Positions 54,340-63,873 of a stretch of DNA of 64,000 nucleotides are shown piece after piece; the stretch's first letter is position 1; the number at the start of each line of letters is the position of its first letter. The stretch spans positions 24,934 to 88,933 of the forward strand of contig CALIFY010000052.1 of NCBI GenBank assembly GCA_938021675.1. The letters are read 5' to 3'. Source of the stretch: an uncultured Acidimicrobiales bacterium (GTDB lineage: Bacteria; Actinomycetota; Acidimicrobiia; Acidimicrobiales; SZUA-35). A program made the translations under genes and the position numbers. Under the pieces are notes generated by a model. That model saw nothing but the letters and a program-made list of their open reading frames with translations. It was not told the DNA's origin and ran no database searches.

Positions 54340-55275
54340 CTATCCCGATTGGGGAACGGATGCGTCGATGCGGCGACGGGCGTCGTCCAGCACGTCGGAC
54401 AGGGTCTGCTTCAGTGGAATGTTCGGTGTCCAGCCAGTGGCAGAGGCCAGTTTGTCGAATGAACCGGCCAAGATTGGCACCTCGACTGGGCGGATCCGCT
54501 CAGGGTCCACTTCCAGTTTGATATCGCCCAAACTGAGGGCCAGTAACGATTCGAGCAGTTCACCCATGCTCACCGATTCGCCGGAGCACACGTTGTAGGT
54601 GTGGCCCGGCTGGCCGTGGGTGGACAAGAGGCGATATGCCCGAACGACATCGCGGACGTCGGTCAGATCTCGTCGTGGTTCGAGCGTTCCGTGTCGAACC
54701 ACCCCGCCACCGTTCCGTTCGGCATCGGCGACTTGGCTTGCAAACGCTGGACCGGCGAATTTGGTGCTCTGTCCAGGGCCGAGGTGGTTGAACGGCCGAG
54801 CGATAATGGTCTCCAGGCCATGACCTCGCCAATAGTGGAGCGCCGCCGCTTCGGCCGCTTGTTTGCTTGCTCCGTATGGGGAGCGAGGCGCTGCCGGCTG
54901 AAGCTCGGAGACCGGTAGCTGGTCGGCGGACACCGTGCCATAGACCTCGGCGCTCGATATGACGACGACCCGACCGACACCGGCCCGGACGGCGGCGTCG
55001 AGCACCGCTACGGTGCCGACGGTATTGATCTCGAACGTCAATACGGGCTTTTGCCATGAGCCCCCGACGTCGCTCATGCCTGCCAAGTGATAGACGACGT
55101 CTGGTCGGTGGCGGGTCATCGTTTCTGCCCACCCCGATGCATCGCGCAGATCGGGGCCGGAGTTGAGGTCGAGGGCGACCGGTTCGTCGCCGCAATCTGC
55201 GAGGTGTTGGGCCAGGTGAGGTCCGACGAAACCGCCGCCACCGGTAATCAAGGCTTTGGTCTGGCGTTCGGTCAT
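54340..55275 (-). CDS. rmd: GDP-4-keto-6-deoxy-D-mannose reductase-like SDR
   Basis: This 311-residue SDR has GGGGFVGPHL, a SSAEVYG strand and YGASK, and a fold like Rmd, which reduces the Gmd product to GDP-D-rhamnose. The neighbouring gmd supports that reading, although a fucose synthase-like or epimerase activity cannot be ruled out. The ATG at 55275 is chosen because TATCAT (55282-55287, minus strand) lies 6 bases upstream, a leaderless layout. An in-frame ATG at 55296 would place the -10 box inside the gene. Confidence 0.8.
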   Translation of the reverse strand: MTERQTKALITGGGGFVGPHLAQHLADCGDEPVALDLNSGPDLRDASGWAETMTRHRPDVVYHLAGMSDVGGSWQKPVLTFEINTVGTVAVLDAAVRAGVGRVVVISSAEVYGTVSADQLPVSELQPAAPRSPYGASKQAAEAAALHYWRGHGLETIIARPFNHLGPGQSTKFAGPAFASQVADAERNGGGVVRHGTLEPRRDLTDVRDVVRAYRLLSTHGQPGHTYNVCSGESVSMGELLESLLALSLGDIKLEVDPERIRPVEVPILAGSFDKLASATGWTPNIPLKQTLSDVLDDARRRIDASVPQSG

Positions 55276-55458
55276 CGGGTGATGATAATCGTCCATTTCA
55301 CCAGACCGTGGATGCAATCAGCGGATGGCTGACGAGGTGGCAGAGCATGTGACTTTTTTGACATCTGGCGCGAGGAGGCGGCTCGTAGGGCGTCATTCCT
55401 GTCGAGAAGAAGAAATCGCCCGGCCCAGCGGATGTTCAGTTTCTGTTAAGGAGAGAAT

Positions 55459-56076
55459 GTGGTTGCCATGGTTGGACGTCGAGATCGTGGGACTGTTTTA
55501 GGCGTTTGGCTCCCGGTGGCGTGTGTGGCGGCGTGTGTCGCGGCGTTGGTGCCAGTCGCTGGCTTGGCATCAACCGGCGACGCCGGCGGTGGGTTAGCGT
55601 CTCCCGTTCGGGAGGCAGCCCGGGCCTATATGGCCAAGGAATACGGCCTGAACGCTGGTGAGGCTGACGAGCTGTCGGCTGTCAAAGCCGCCGCGGGCAA
55701 CACGGCCGATGCCCTGATCGATGAACTCGGGACCCGAGTGCTGTACGTGGTCATCGATTCCGAGACCGGCCACTTAACCATAACGGTAACCGATGCCCAG
55801 GCCGGACGGGTCGTTGAAGCCGCTGGGGCCACAGCTTTGGTGGGTTTGCCGATCCGAGACTTGAACGTTGCGAGAGACCAAGCGGTAGGCATCCTGGCCG
55901 GCTACGGGATCGAAGGGTTCACGGTTGCTCCAAACGCCGAGTATGACGGGCTTGTCGTCACCGTCCCGACCACCGTTCCGAGTGATACGTTCCGAGCGGT
56001 CGAGGAAGATCTATCCAAGCTCGGGGTCCCGATGAGCATCGAGATCGCTGGCGTCGGTCACCCAGGTCAGTACTGA
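55459..56076 (+). CDS. secreted protein resembling a protease propeptide, without the protease
   Basis: A 205-residue protein with a signal peptide (WLPVACVAACVAALVPVAGLA). The region that follows (AYMAKEYGLNAGEADEL, ELGTRVLYVVIDSETGHLTITVTDAQAGRVVEAAGA) resembles the N-terminal propeptides of streptogrisin/alpha-lytic-type serine proteases, but no catalytic domain follows. The last 70 residues form another alpha/beta unit. It might inhibit or chaperone a protease encoded elsewhere; the resemblance is by eye. AAGGAG precedes the GTG start. Confidence 0.6.
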   Translation: MVAMVGRRDRGTVLGVWLPVACVAACVAALVPVAGLASTGDAGGGLASPVREAARAYMAKEYGLNAGEADELSAVKAAAGNTADALIDELGTRVLYVVIDSETGHLTITVTDAQAGRVVEAAGATALVGLPIRDLNVARDQAVGILAGYGIEGFTVAPNAEYDGLVVTVPTTVPSDTFRAVEEDLSKLGVPMSIEIAGVGHPGQY

Positions 56077-56338
56077 CTCGCTTGTGCGGCGGGGAGTATC
56101 TGACCGACTGTTGTTGTGACCCAGCTGCGTCGGGTCCGCCGAGCCGTCACACTCGGCACGGGCCACCAATGCAGCATCGGTGGCGTTGCGGCAGGGATAG
56201 TTGCCTCGCCCGGGTTGGTGAATGGCCATGCCTGGTGCTGCTACATCGACCAGGTCGCCCTGGTGTCGTCGATTTGGTCGGTATCGACCGTCAATCCAGT
56301 GCGTCTCGGGGGAGAGATCGGAGTACCATTCGGGTCTC
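56077..56338. other. 262-base region upstream of the giant glycosyltransferase
   Basis: Several overlapping reading frames exist on both strands here, but none has recognisable domains or a good start site. TACCAT (56324-56329) 9 bases before the GTG at 56339 is a possible -10 box. Confidence 0.4.
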
Positions 56339-59300
56339 GTGAGCGAGATCCAGTCACCCCAGGACCTAACCACCGATCCGATCTCTATACCTCCCAACGC
56401 TAGCCCCGACACCGATCCCGCCGGCGATGTTCTGGACGCGCCAGCGGTGGTGGCGGTTATCGTTGCCCTAAACCCGGGCGAGCACTTCGCCGAGACGCTG
56501 CAGTCGCTTGGCGATCAGGACTACGAAAACCTGTCTGTGCTCGTTGTCGATGCCGGGAGTGACGAGCCGATCGCCGACCGGGTGGCCGAGGTCTTGCCTC
56601 AGGCGTACCTTCACCGCCTGGCCGGAGATCCGGGCTGGAGTGTTGCCGCCAACCAATCGATCGAGTTGGTTTCTGGTTCTCCCTTCTTGCTGTTCTGCCA
56701 CGACGACGTTGCCCTCGCCCCCGATTGCGTCTCACAGCTGATGGGGGAGTTGTACCGGAGCAATGGTGGAATCGCCGGCCCGAAGCTCGTCCGCTGGAGC
56801 GACGATCGGCGGCTGCTCCAGCTGGGGATGGGATCGGATCGATTCGGTGTCATGGTCGACCAGGTCGAGCCAGGCGAGTTCGACCAAGACCAATACGATT
56901 CGGTCCGGGACGTCTTTGTCATCCCCGGCGGCGTGCAACTCATCCGGACCGACTTGTTCACCGCGCTCGGGGGGTTCGACCCAACGATCAAGACGATGGG
57001 CGAGGATTTGGACCTCTGCTGGCGGGCCCACGCCGCCGGCGCTCGGGCCCTCATCGTGCCGGCAGCAAAGGCTCGGCATCGCGAGTCGATGGCGGAGCGG
57101 GTAAGTGCCAGAGAGCGCCGTCGATTGCTGACCAGGCATCGGTTGAGGACGTTGCTGGCCGCATCGGGTCGGCGATCGTACTTCACCGTTGTCCCCTTGG
57201 CCTTCCTCCTCATCTTGATCGAGAGTGCCTACTCGTTGCTCGCCGGCCGGCGTGGTCAGTCCCGAGACGTGTTGGCCGCGATCCCGTGGAACCTGACCAG
57301 GCTTGACGATCTACGCCGAAAACGCCGTCACCTGAAGCGAATCCGGACCGTCTCCGACGCCGAGCTACGGCAGCTTCAGATTGGAGGCTCGGCCCGCCTC
57401 GCCGCCTTTTCTCGCGGCCAGTTCAGTGCCGGTCAAGATCGATTCTCCGGCATGGTCGGCTCGGTGCGGTCCTCGTTCCGGGGGGAAGACGCCGGCAACA
57501 TTCGCGATGCCACAGTACTCGGAACCCTGATAACGATCCTGCTCGTCTTCGGCAGCAGGCACATGTTGACGCGAGGTGTCGCTCCGGTCGGGCAGATTCC
57601 CGATGTGCCAACGTGGGCAACCATGGTCCGCGAGTGGCTCAGCGGCTGGCGGACGGTTGGGACCGGTGGCGCAGGGAGCGCACCGACCGCCCTTCCTCTG
57701 CTCGCCATTGGACGCCTAGCGTTCTTTTGGGCACCCGGCCTGTTTGAGACCCTACTCGTGGTTGCCCCGGTCTTTCTTGGCCCGGTCGGCGTCTACCGGC
57801 TCGCACGGCCACTGACCAGTGCCAGGGCGGGTGCGGTCGGGGCATTAGTCTACGCCTGCAACCCGATCGTGGTTGCGGCGCTGTCGGCCGCTCGATGGGA
57901 GGCTCTCGTCATATGGGCCGCCATGCCTTTTCTCTTCGGCGCCCTGTTTCGGGTAGGTGGGTTCAGTCCCTATGGTTCGATCGGAGGCCCTCGGGGGCCA
58001 TCGGTGGCCGACCGGACGTTGCCGGTCAGGCTTATCCGATTCGCCTTTTTGGTTGCCTTCGTCACATCGTTTGCGCCGGCCGTGTTGCCGGTAATTGTCG
58101 TTGTTGCCCTAACGCTGATCATCACCAGCGTCTTCACCGGCGAGGGGGGTCGCCCCAAGGAATTGGGCGCAGCGGCCGCCGTTGCCGTGATCGGCACCGT
58201 AGCCCTCCACGGGCCGTGGGGCTTCGACAGTCTTCAAGGGTTGTCGTGGCGTTGGCTGGTCGGTCCTCGGTCCCCGGAGGCCAGCTACGACTCGATGCTC
58301 GAACTTCTGCAGTTCGCTCCTGGTGCCCCGCCGGCGCGATTCATCGCTCTTGGGCTCGTTGTCGCCGCGGCGTTGGCGCTCGTCGTCGCCAAGCGAGAGC
58401 TCTTCTACCTGGCGGCACAGGGCTGGTTGGTTGCGGTCGTGTTCTTGGCTCTGGCGTGGGCGGCCCGCCGGGACTGGCTCCCGATGTCGCTACCCACGGC
58501 TGAGATCTTGTTAGCTCCGGTGGCTGCCGGTCTTGCGTTGGCGGTGATAGTCGGAGTTCGGACCCTGGAGGAGATGCTACGAGTTGACGACATCCAACCT
58601 CGTGCGCTGCGGGTCCAGCGCGGTATAGCAACGGTCGGAGCGTTGTCGCTGACCGCACTGTTCTTCTCCGGTTTACTGTCAGCGTTGAGTGGAACGTGGG
58701 AGTTGCCCACACAAAGCTTTTCCGAATCGACAGCCTTCTTGGTCAACCGGCAGTTGGAGCAAGAGGAGCAGGCCACCCCCGGTCGGATCCTTTGGATCGG
58801 AGACGCAGGCGTACTACCGCTCGACGCATCCGTCAGCGGCTCCGGTATTAACTATGCCGTGTCCGATGGTGGACGAACCGAGGCCCGTGGTCGGTGGTCG
58901 GCCGGCTCGCACGGCTCTACCGATGGAGTCGGTCGCCAGCTAGACCTGGCCCGTTCCGGCGAGGTGGTGCGATTGGGACGGCTATTGGCACCCTATGGCA
59001 TCGATCATGTCGTCCTGATCAAACAGCTCGCTCCCGCGCCCTATGCGGGCCCTGAAATCGATCCCGGCATGGGAGTTGAGGAGTCGCTGTTCCAACAACT
59101 CGACCTCGAGGGTGTGCCGGGAGTCCCGAACCTGCTCGTTTTCCGTAACACGTCCTCGAGCGGCATCGCCCCAGTATTGTCGCCTGGCCAAGAGCTACCG
59201 ACCGATTCCGACCCAGTCGCCCAGCTCGACATCGACTTGGCCAACAGCGCTGCCCCGGCCGTCAACTATCGGCCAGGTAAGTGGCAGATCATCGTTCCCG

Positions 59301-59533
59301 ATGATGCCGGTGTCTTCGTGGCGGTGCCTCATGATGATCTCCGGGCCACCGGTGCTCGTACCGAGATCGAGGCCGGATTTGACGATCTCACCGTGATTCT
59401 TCCTGGCCCTGGCGGCGAGGTGCGCTTGGAGTACGATCCGTTTCCGTGGCGAGAACTTGCCCTGTTCGGCCAGTTCCTGTTGGTAATGGTCGGAGCGATC
59501 CTGGCTCAGACCCGGCGAGAAGGTGCACGCTAG
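56339..59533 (+). CDS. large GT2 glycosyltransferase with multi-helix membrane domain
   Basis: The 1064-residue protein has an N-terminal GT2 (GT-A) domain (about residues 30-290). It contains VIVALNPGEHFAETLQSL, the metal-binding region LLFCHDDVAL in place of DxD, and GEDLDLCWRAHAAG. A charged linker follows, then about twelve hydrophobic helices (about 320-790), and a C-terminal extracytoplasmic domain with a final helix near the end. Such proteins use an undecaprenyl- or polyprenyl-type donor or acceptor to build cell-surface glycans. The DUF5719 gene overlaps its stop by one base, which shows a fixed partnership. The GTG at 56339 is preferred, and an ATG at 56222 would add an unconvincing 39 residues. 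Confidence 0.82.
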   Translation: MSEIQSPQDLTTDPISIPPNASPDTDPAGDVLDAPAVVAVIVALNPGEHFAETLQSLGDQDYENLSVLVVDAGSDEPIADRVAEVLPQAYLHRLAGDPGWSVAANQSIELVSGSPFLLFCHDDVALAPDCVSQLMGELYRSNGGIAGPKLVRWSDDRRLLQLGMGSDRFGVMVDQVEPGEFDQDQYDSVRDVFVIPGGVQLIRTDLFTALGGFDPTIKTMGEDLDLCWRAHAAGARALIVPAAKARHRESMAERVSARERRRLLTRHRLRTLLAASGRRSYFTVVPLAFLLILIESAYSLLAGRRGQSRDVLAAIPWNLTRLDDLRRKRRHLKRIRTVSDAELRQLQIGGSARLAAFSRGQFSAGQDRFSGMVGSVRSSFRGEDAGNIRDATVLGTLITILLVFGSRHMLTRGVAPVGQIPDVPTWATMVREWLSGWRTVGTGGAGSAPTALPLLAIGRLAFFWAPGLFETLLVVAPVFLGPVGVYRLARPLTSARAGAVGALVYACNPIVVAALSAARWEALVIWAAMPFLFGALFRVGGFSPYGSIGGPRGPSVADRTLPVRLIRFAFLVAFVTSFAPAVLPVIVVVALTLIITSVFTGEGGRPKELGAAAAVAVIGTVALHGPWGFDSLQGLSWRWLVGPRSPEASYDSMLELLQFAPGAPPARFIALGLVVAAALALVVAKRELFYLAAQGWLVAVVFLALAWAARRDWLPMSLPTAEILLAPVAAGLALAVIVGVRTLEEMLRVDDIQPRALRVQRGIATVGALSLTALFFSGLLSALSGTWELPTQSFSESTAFLVNRQLEQEEQATPGRILWIGDAGVLPLDASVSGSGINYAVSDGGRTEARGRWSAGSHGSTDGVGRQLDLARSGEVVRLGRLLAPYGIDHVVLIKQLAPAPYAGPEIDPGMGVEESLFQQLDLEGVPGVPNLLVFRNTSSSGIAPVLSPGQELPTDSDPVAQLDIDLANSAAPAVNYRPGKWQIIVPDDAGVFVAVPHDDLRATGARTEIEAGFDDLTVILPGPGGEVRLEYDPFPWRELALFGQFLLVMVGAILAQTRREGAR

Positions 59534-61431
59534 TGGCTCAACAGCATGGGTTGCGAGACGTCGGTCGGTGGCCGATCGTGTTTATTCTGCTTGGCTTGGT
59601 CGCGGTTGGGCTGGCCTACGATCAGGTCGTTGGTGTGCCCACCGATAGCTCCGCCGCGGCCGGATCCGATGTGGTGATCACTCCGTCTTTGTCAGATCCC
59701 CCACGGCTTGATGGCGCGTGGTACTGCCCGATCGGTTCTAGCGAACCGGATGGATTCGCCGACCATATGGTCAATATCTCGAACCTCGGTGACGAACCGG
59801 CGATCGCCAACCTCAATATCTTGACGGGAACCGGCCCGGGCCCCGGCCAGCGAATCGAGGTCGCCCCCCGGACCACGCAACGGGTCGCCTTGTCGGACAC
59901 GCAGGTGGTCGATGTCGCTGGCGCGGTGGTCGAGATCATCGGTGGCCGGGGTGCGGTCGGGCACACCGTGACCACCGCCGAGGGCGTTGCTGAAGGTCCA
60001 TGCGCCACCCAAGCATCGGACACCTGGTATTTCGCCGCTGGGCGTACGACCAGCGACGCCTCGCAGCTGGTGGCCCTGATGAACCCGTTCCCGCAACCAG
60101 CATCGTTCGATGTTGAGTTCCAGGCCGTCGGTCGCAGTCGAGAACCAGGCCCGCTTCAAGGAGCCACGGTGGCGCCTCGTTCGGTCCGCATCATAGACGT
60201 TGGCGAATTCGTAGCCAGGGAAGAGAACCTTGCGACGAAGATCACGACCAAACGAGGGGCACTCGTCGTCGAACGATTGCAGCTCCTCGACGGGACGCTT
60301 GGTCCCAGTGGTGCCGCCCTCCAGCTCGGTGTGCCCACCCCGTCGCAGAGCTGGATTTTTACCGCTGGTCGGGTGCATGACGCCGGCGACGATTTCCTCA
60401 CGATCTACAACCCGTTCGATCTGGAGTCTCTCGAAGGCGAAGAGGAGGTGGACGGGGAAGAAGAAGCCAACGCATCCCCGCTGCTCGGTGCGGGACTTGC
60501 CACTGCTGCGGCCGCCGCCGTGGTCGATACGCCGAGCACGACGAGCCAAGCCGATGGGGGAGAAGAGGGCCAGACAACCGAGGCGACGGCAGATGCCGAA
60601 CCGGAGGACTTGGCCGACGATGACCTGGATCGACGTGGGTTCGTCAACGTCGCCATCGAGCTTTGGCCATCGAACCCTTCAGATCTCTCCAATTTCAGTG
60701 TGGTGACCATCGAGCGCGAGGTGCGGCCGGGCACCTTTGTCACCATCAACCTTCGCGACCAAGCGGAGCGGTTTGGTTTCCCGCTGCCATACGAACTCGG
60801 GGTCAACGTAAGTTCTGTTGAAGGCCTCCCGGTCGTGGCTGAGCGGTGGCAGCTGGCCCAGCGAGCCGACCTCGATGGGGCCGACGAGAGCGCTGATGCC
60901 GACGCCGACCCTGATGCTGATGGTGACGCTGATGCCGACGCCGATCCTGATGCCGAAGCCGATCCTGATGCTGAGGGTGAGGCTGATGCCGACGCTGATC
61001 CTGATGCTGAGGGTGATCCTGATGCTGAGGGTGACGAAGATGCCGACCCCGATCTTGAACCAGCGGAGACGGTGACCGACTTGCCCCAACCGATCGCTAA
61101 CGAAGGAATCTCGACCACGCGCGGCAATGAGCGACTGTCGACCCGGTGGGTCATCCCTTGGGTCACCATGAACGATGATTCCACTCTGGTGGCCGTCGCT
61201 TCTCTCGAAGAGACGCCAATCGAGGTGCGATCGGTTGTCGAAGGCGAATTTGTGGGACCAATTCGCGCCACGGTTCCCAAAGGGGGACGGGTAATCGTCC
61301 CGGTGGCCGCCGCCGAGGGCGGAGCAGCGATTGAGATTACGGCCGATTCTCCGGTCTCGGTCGAGGCAATGGTGGTCATCACCGACGAATCGCTCGACGT
61401 GGTCCCTGCGGTGCCGACGGTCGCCGGTTAG
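59533..61431 (+). CDS. DUF5719-like membrane-anchored protein with acidic repeats
   Basis: The 632-residue protein starts at a GTG that overlaps the previous TAG. It has one N-terminal helix (VFILLGLVAVGLAYDQVVGV) and a long extracytoplasmic beta-rich region that matches DUF5719 in outline (WYCPIG.., repeated phrases such as WYFAAGRTT and WIFTAGRVH). An Ala/Thr/Glu-rich linker comes around residues 310-360, then an acidic DADADPDAEGD repeat (about 453-508), then a final beta domain. DUF5719 genes commonly follow large GT2 genes in actinobacteria, but their role is unknown. It may bind or organise the glycan. Confidence 0.75.
   Translation: MAQQHGLRDVGRWPIVFILLGLVAVGLAYDQVVGVPTDSSAAAGSDVVITPSLSDPPRLDGAWYCPIGSSEPDGFADHMVNISNLGDEPAIANLNILTGTGPGPGQRIEVAPRTTQRVALSDTQVVDVAGAVVEIIGGRGAVGHTVTTAEGVAEGPCATQASDTWYFAAGRTTSDASQLVALMNPFPQPASFDVEFQAVGRSREPGPLQGATVAPRSVRIIDVGEFVAREENLATKITTKRGALVVERLQLLDGTLGPSGAALQLGVPTPSQSWIFTAGRVHDAGDDFLTIYNPFDLESLEGEEEVDGEEEANASPLLGAGLATAAAAAVVDTPSTTSQADGGEEGQTTEATADAEPEDLADDDLDRRGFVNVAIELWPSNPSDLSNFSVVTIEREVRPGTFVTINLRDQAERFGFPLPYELGVNVSSVEGLPVVAERWQLAQRADLDGADESADADADPDADGDADADADPDAEADPDAEGEADADADPDAEGDPDAEGDEDADPDLEPAETVTDLPQPIANEGISTTRGNERLSTRWVIPWVTMNDDSTLVAVASLEETPIEVRSVVEGEFVGPIRATVPKGGRVIVPVAAAEGGAAIEITADSPVSVEAMVVITDESLDVVPAVPTVAG
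60889..61058 (+). repeat. second GAYGCN-type repeat region
   Basis: About 170 bases of imperfect 6-base units (GATGCT, GACGCC, GATCCT) encode DADADPDADGD/DPDAEGD repeats within the DUF5719-like protein. The units are close relatives of those at 51483-51885, 9 kb away in an unrelated gene. Confidence 0.85.
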
Positions 61432-61445
61432 GTTCGGGCGATTCC

Positions 61446-61868
61446 TTGACTCGGCTGGTCGTGTTGATGGCCTTGACCATGGCGGCAGTAGCGATTGCAT
61501 TGTTGCTTCAGCGCCGCCGCCCCGACGCACCATCGGCGCCGAGCTATCGGGGGCCGGCTCAGCTTGATCGAGCTGATTTTGACAACACCGGTCACGCGTT
61601 CTTGATCGTCGTGTTCGCCTCGAACTCCTGTTCAACCTGCCCTGAGGTGTGGAGCATGATCGAACCGTTGGCCTCCGGCCGGGTTACCGTCCAACGCATC
61701 GACGTTGAAGATGATCCGTCGCTTCACTCCCGGTACCGAATCGATGGCGTGCCGACGACTGTTGTCGCCGATGAAAACGGCGTGGTAGCTCAGACCTTCT
61801 TCGGGCCGATTCGGCCCGAAGATTTGGCTGAGGTGTTAGCTGCACTTGGAATCGATTCGACGAACTAA
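61446..61868 (+). CDS. membrane-anchored thioredoxin-like protein
   Basis: A 140-residue protein with one N-terminal helix (LVVLMALTMAAVAIALLLQ) and a thioredoxin fold. The redox motif is CSTC in SNSCSTCPEVW, and the cis-Pro follows in GVPTTVV. It would act outside the membrane or at its face, on disulfides of exported proteins. The start is probably TTG at 61446, 15 bases after the DUF5719 stop, so it belongs to the same transcript. Its substrates could be the Cys-containing exported proteins in this window, but that is speculation. Confidence 0.8.
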   Translation: MTRLVVLMALTMAAVAIALLLQRRRPDAPSAPSYRGPAQLDRADFDNTGHAFLIVVFASNSCSTCPEVWSMIEPLASGRVTVQRIDVEDDPSLHSRYRIDGVPTTVVADENGVVAQTFFGPIRPEDLAEVLAALGIDSTN

Positions 61869-61881
61869 TGATCGTCGTCGA

Positions 61882-63861
61882 CTAGGTGTCGATCGACCTG
61901 CTCGATGAGGCCGTGCTCGGTGCTGCTGAGATTTGACCTGGTTCGATCTCCGTGTCTCCTCCGCTCGCATCCGAGGACACAGCGGTACCAGCACCGTTAG
62001 ACCGGGCGACGGCGATGAGACGGTTGACTTCTTCTCCGCTCAGAGTCTCTCGCTCCAATAGGTTGCGGGCTACCAGGTTGAGAGCGTTTCGGTTGTCGGT
62101 CAGAAGCTGCCGGCACCGCTCTTCCTGATCGTTGAGGATTTGTTGTGTTTCTTCGTCGATGAGGCGAGCGAGATCCTCGGAGTACTCCTTGGACTGCATC
62201 ATGTCATCGCCGAGGAATACCGGGCCGCTGGACCCGAAGGCCATCGGTCCTACCCGTTCTGACATGCCCCATTCGGTTACCATGCGGCGGGCCAATTGGG
62301 TTGCCTTCTGAAGATCGTCACCGGCACCGGAGGAGACAACGCCAAAGACCAGGCTTTCGGCGTTCCGGCCGCCAAGCATCATCACGATCATGCTTTCGGC
62401 GTGACTCTTTCGAATCGAGTGACGATCCTCCTCGGGGAGGGTCATCGTTACGCCGAGGGCCATGCCGGTAGGGATGATGGTGACCTTGTGGAGCGGGTCG
62501 TAGTCGGGAAGCAGCGCGGCGCACAGGGCGTGGCCTGTCTCGTGGTAGGCCGTCATCTCCCGCTCGGCATCGGACATCACGAGCGAATCGCGTTTTACTC
62601 CCATGATGACCCTGTCTCGGGCCATGTCGAAGTGCTCGGCCCGGATCTCGTCCTCTCCGCCCCGTACAGCGAACAGAGCGGCCTCGTTAACCAGGTTGGA
62701 GAGATCGGCTCCGCTCATTCCAGGTGTGCCGCGGGCAATTACGTTGAGATCGACGTCATCGCCGGTTCGCTTGTGCTTGATGTGGACCTTCAAAATCTCT
62801 GTTCGGTCGTCCAGTTCGGGAAGGGGAACGACGACCTGGCGGTCGAAACGCCCTGGCCGGAGAAGCGCCGGATCGAGGATGTCTGGCCGGTTGGTAGCGG
62901 CCATCATGACGATGCCCTCGGTCGCTTCGAACCCATCCATCTCGGACAGCATCTGGTTGAGGGTCTGCTCACGCTCGTCGTGACCGCCGCCGAGGCCGGC
63001 GCCCCGCTTCCGGCCGATCGAATCGATCTCGTCGATGAAGATGATCGCCCGACCCATCTTTCGTGCTTCGTTGAACAGATCCCGGACCCGGCTGGCGCCA
63101 ACGCCGACGAACATTTCCATAAAGTCTGAGCCGGTCACGGAAAGGAATGGCACCCCGGCTTCACCGGCGACCGCCCGAGCGATGAGAGTCTTACCGGTCC
63201 CGGGTGGACCGACCAGCAATACACCCTTGGGAATGCGGGCACCGATGGCGGAGAACTTGCCTGGGTTCTTGAGAAAATCGACCACCTCGGTGATCTCTTT
63301 CTTGACATTGGCGTAGCCGGCAACATCGTCGAAGCTCGTGCCCGGTCGTTCTGAGGAGTACGTCTTGGCCTTACTTCGCCCGATGGACATGATCCCGCCC
63401 ATCTGGGACTGCTGCCGTCGAGCCATCCACCAGAAGAAGCCGATGATGATCAGGAACGGGAGGAAGAGGGGCAACAAGTTGAGGAAGAAGTTCCCTGTGG
63501 GCGTGATCGGCTTGATCGCCACATCGTTTTGATCGAGCAGGGCGAGGTGCTCATCGGGGAAGGGGCTGAGGCCGGTCGTGCGGAACGCTTCCTGGTTCGT
63601 TCTCGTCCCGGTGATTCGGGCCGTGGTGTTGTCGTATTCGATCGATTCGATCTTCTTGTCCGCGACTTCGGTTAAGAACTGGGTGTAGGGGATCTCATCG
63701 GAGCTATCGGTGCCCAGCGCGTTTGCGGCCGCGAGCAGGGTGATCAGGATGCCGACGACGATCCAAGCAGACCAGCGTGGCCAGCCCCCGTCTGAGCGGC
63801 CAGGGATCTTGGGGTTGCGCCCTTGGGGTGATGGTGGCGGCGTTGACCCTTGCTTACTCAT
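61882..63861 (-). CDS. ftsH: ATP-dependent zinc metalloprotease FtsH
   Basis: The 659-residue protein has two N-terminal transmembrane helices (about residues 30-47 and 125-145) around a periplasmic domain. The AAA ATPase carries Walker A GPPGTGKT (218-225), Walker B IIFIDEID and an SRH arginine region. The zinc protease has HETGH (His440, Glu441, His444). It degrades membrane and short-lived cytoplasmic proteins as a hexamer. TAGGCT (63868-63873, minus strand) lies 6 bases before the ATG, which predicts a leaderless transcript. The C-terminus is Ser/Thr-rich and variable, as usual. Confidence 0.96.
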   Translation of the reverse strand: MSKQGSTPPPSPQGRNPKIPGRSDGGWPRWSAWIVVGILITLLAAANALGTDSSDEIPYTQFLTEVADKKIESIEYDNTTARITGTRTNQEAFRTTGLSPFPDEHLALLDQNDVAIKPITPTGNFFLNLLPLFLPFLIIIGFFWWMARRQQSQMGGIMSIGRSKAKTYSSERPGTSFDDVAGYANVKKEITEVVDFLKNPGKFSAIGARIPKGVLLVGPPGTGKTLIARAVAGEAGVPFLSVTGSDFMEMFVGVGASRVRDLFNEARKMGRAIIFIDEIDSIGRKRGAGLGGGHDEREQTLNQMLSEMDGFEATEGIVMMAATNRPDILDPALLRPGRFDRQVVVPLPELDDRTEILKVHIKHKRTGDDVDLNVIARGTPGMSGADLSNLVNEAALFAVRGGEDEIRAEHFDMARDRVIMGVKRDSLVMSDAEREMTAYHETGHALCAALLPDYDPLHKVTIIPTGMALGVTMTLPEEDRHSIRKSHAESMIVMMLGGRNAESLVFGVVSSGAGDDLQKATQLARRMVTEWGMSERVGPMAFGSSGPVFLGDDMMQSKEYSEDLARLIDEETQQILNDQEERCRQLLTDNRNALNLVARNLLERETLSGEEVNRLIAVARSNGAGTAVSSDASGGDTEIEPGQISAAPSTASSSRSIDT

Positions 63862-63867
63862 GAAATC

Positions 63868-63873
63868 AGCCTA
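63868..63873 (-). promoter_or_regulatory. TAGGCT -10 box of ftsH
   Basis: On the minus strand TAGGCT fits TANNNT and is 6 bases before the ftsH ATG with no ribosome-binding site between. The remaining 63874-64000 shows no gene that I can support. Confidence 0.5.

Noticed and set aside
56011..56412. Minus-strand frame of 133 codons and plus-strand frames in the 56.1-56.4 kb gap
   Set aside because: No domain, no start signals, and they overlap the start of the giant glycosyltransferase.
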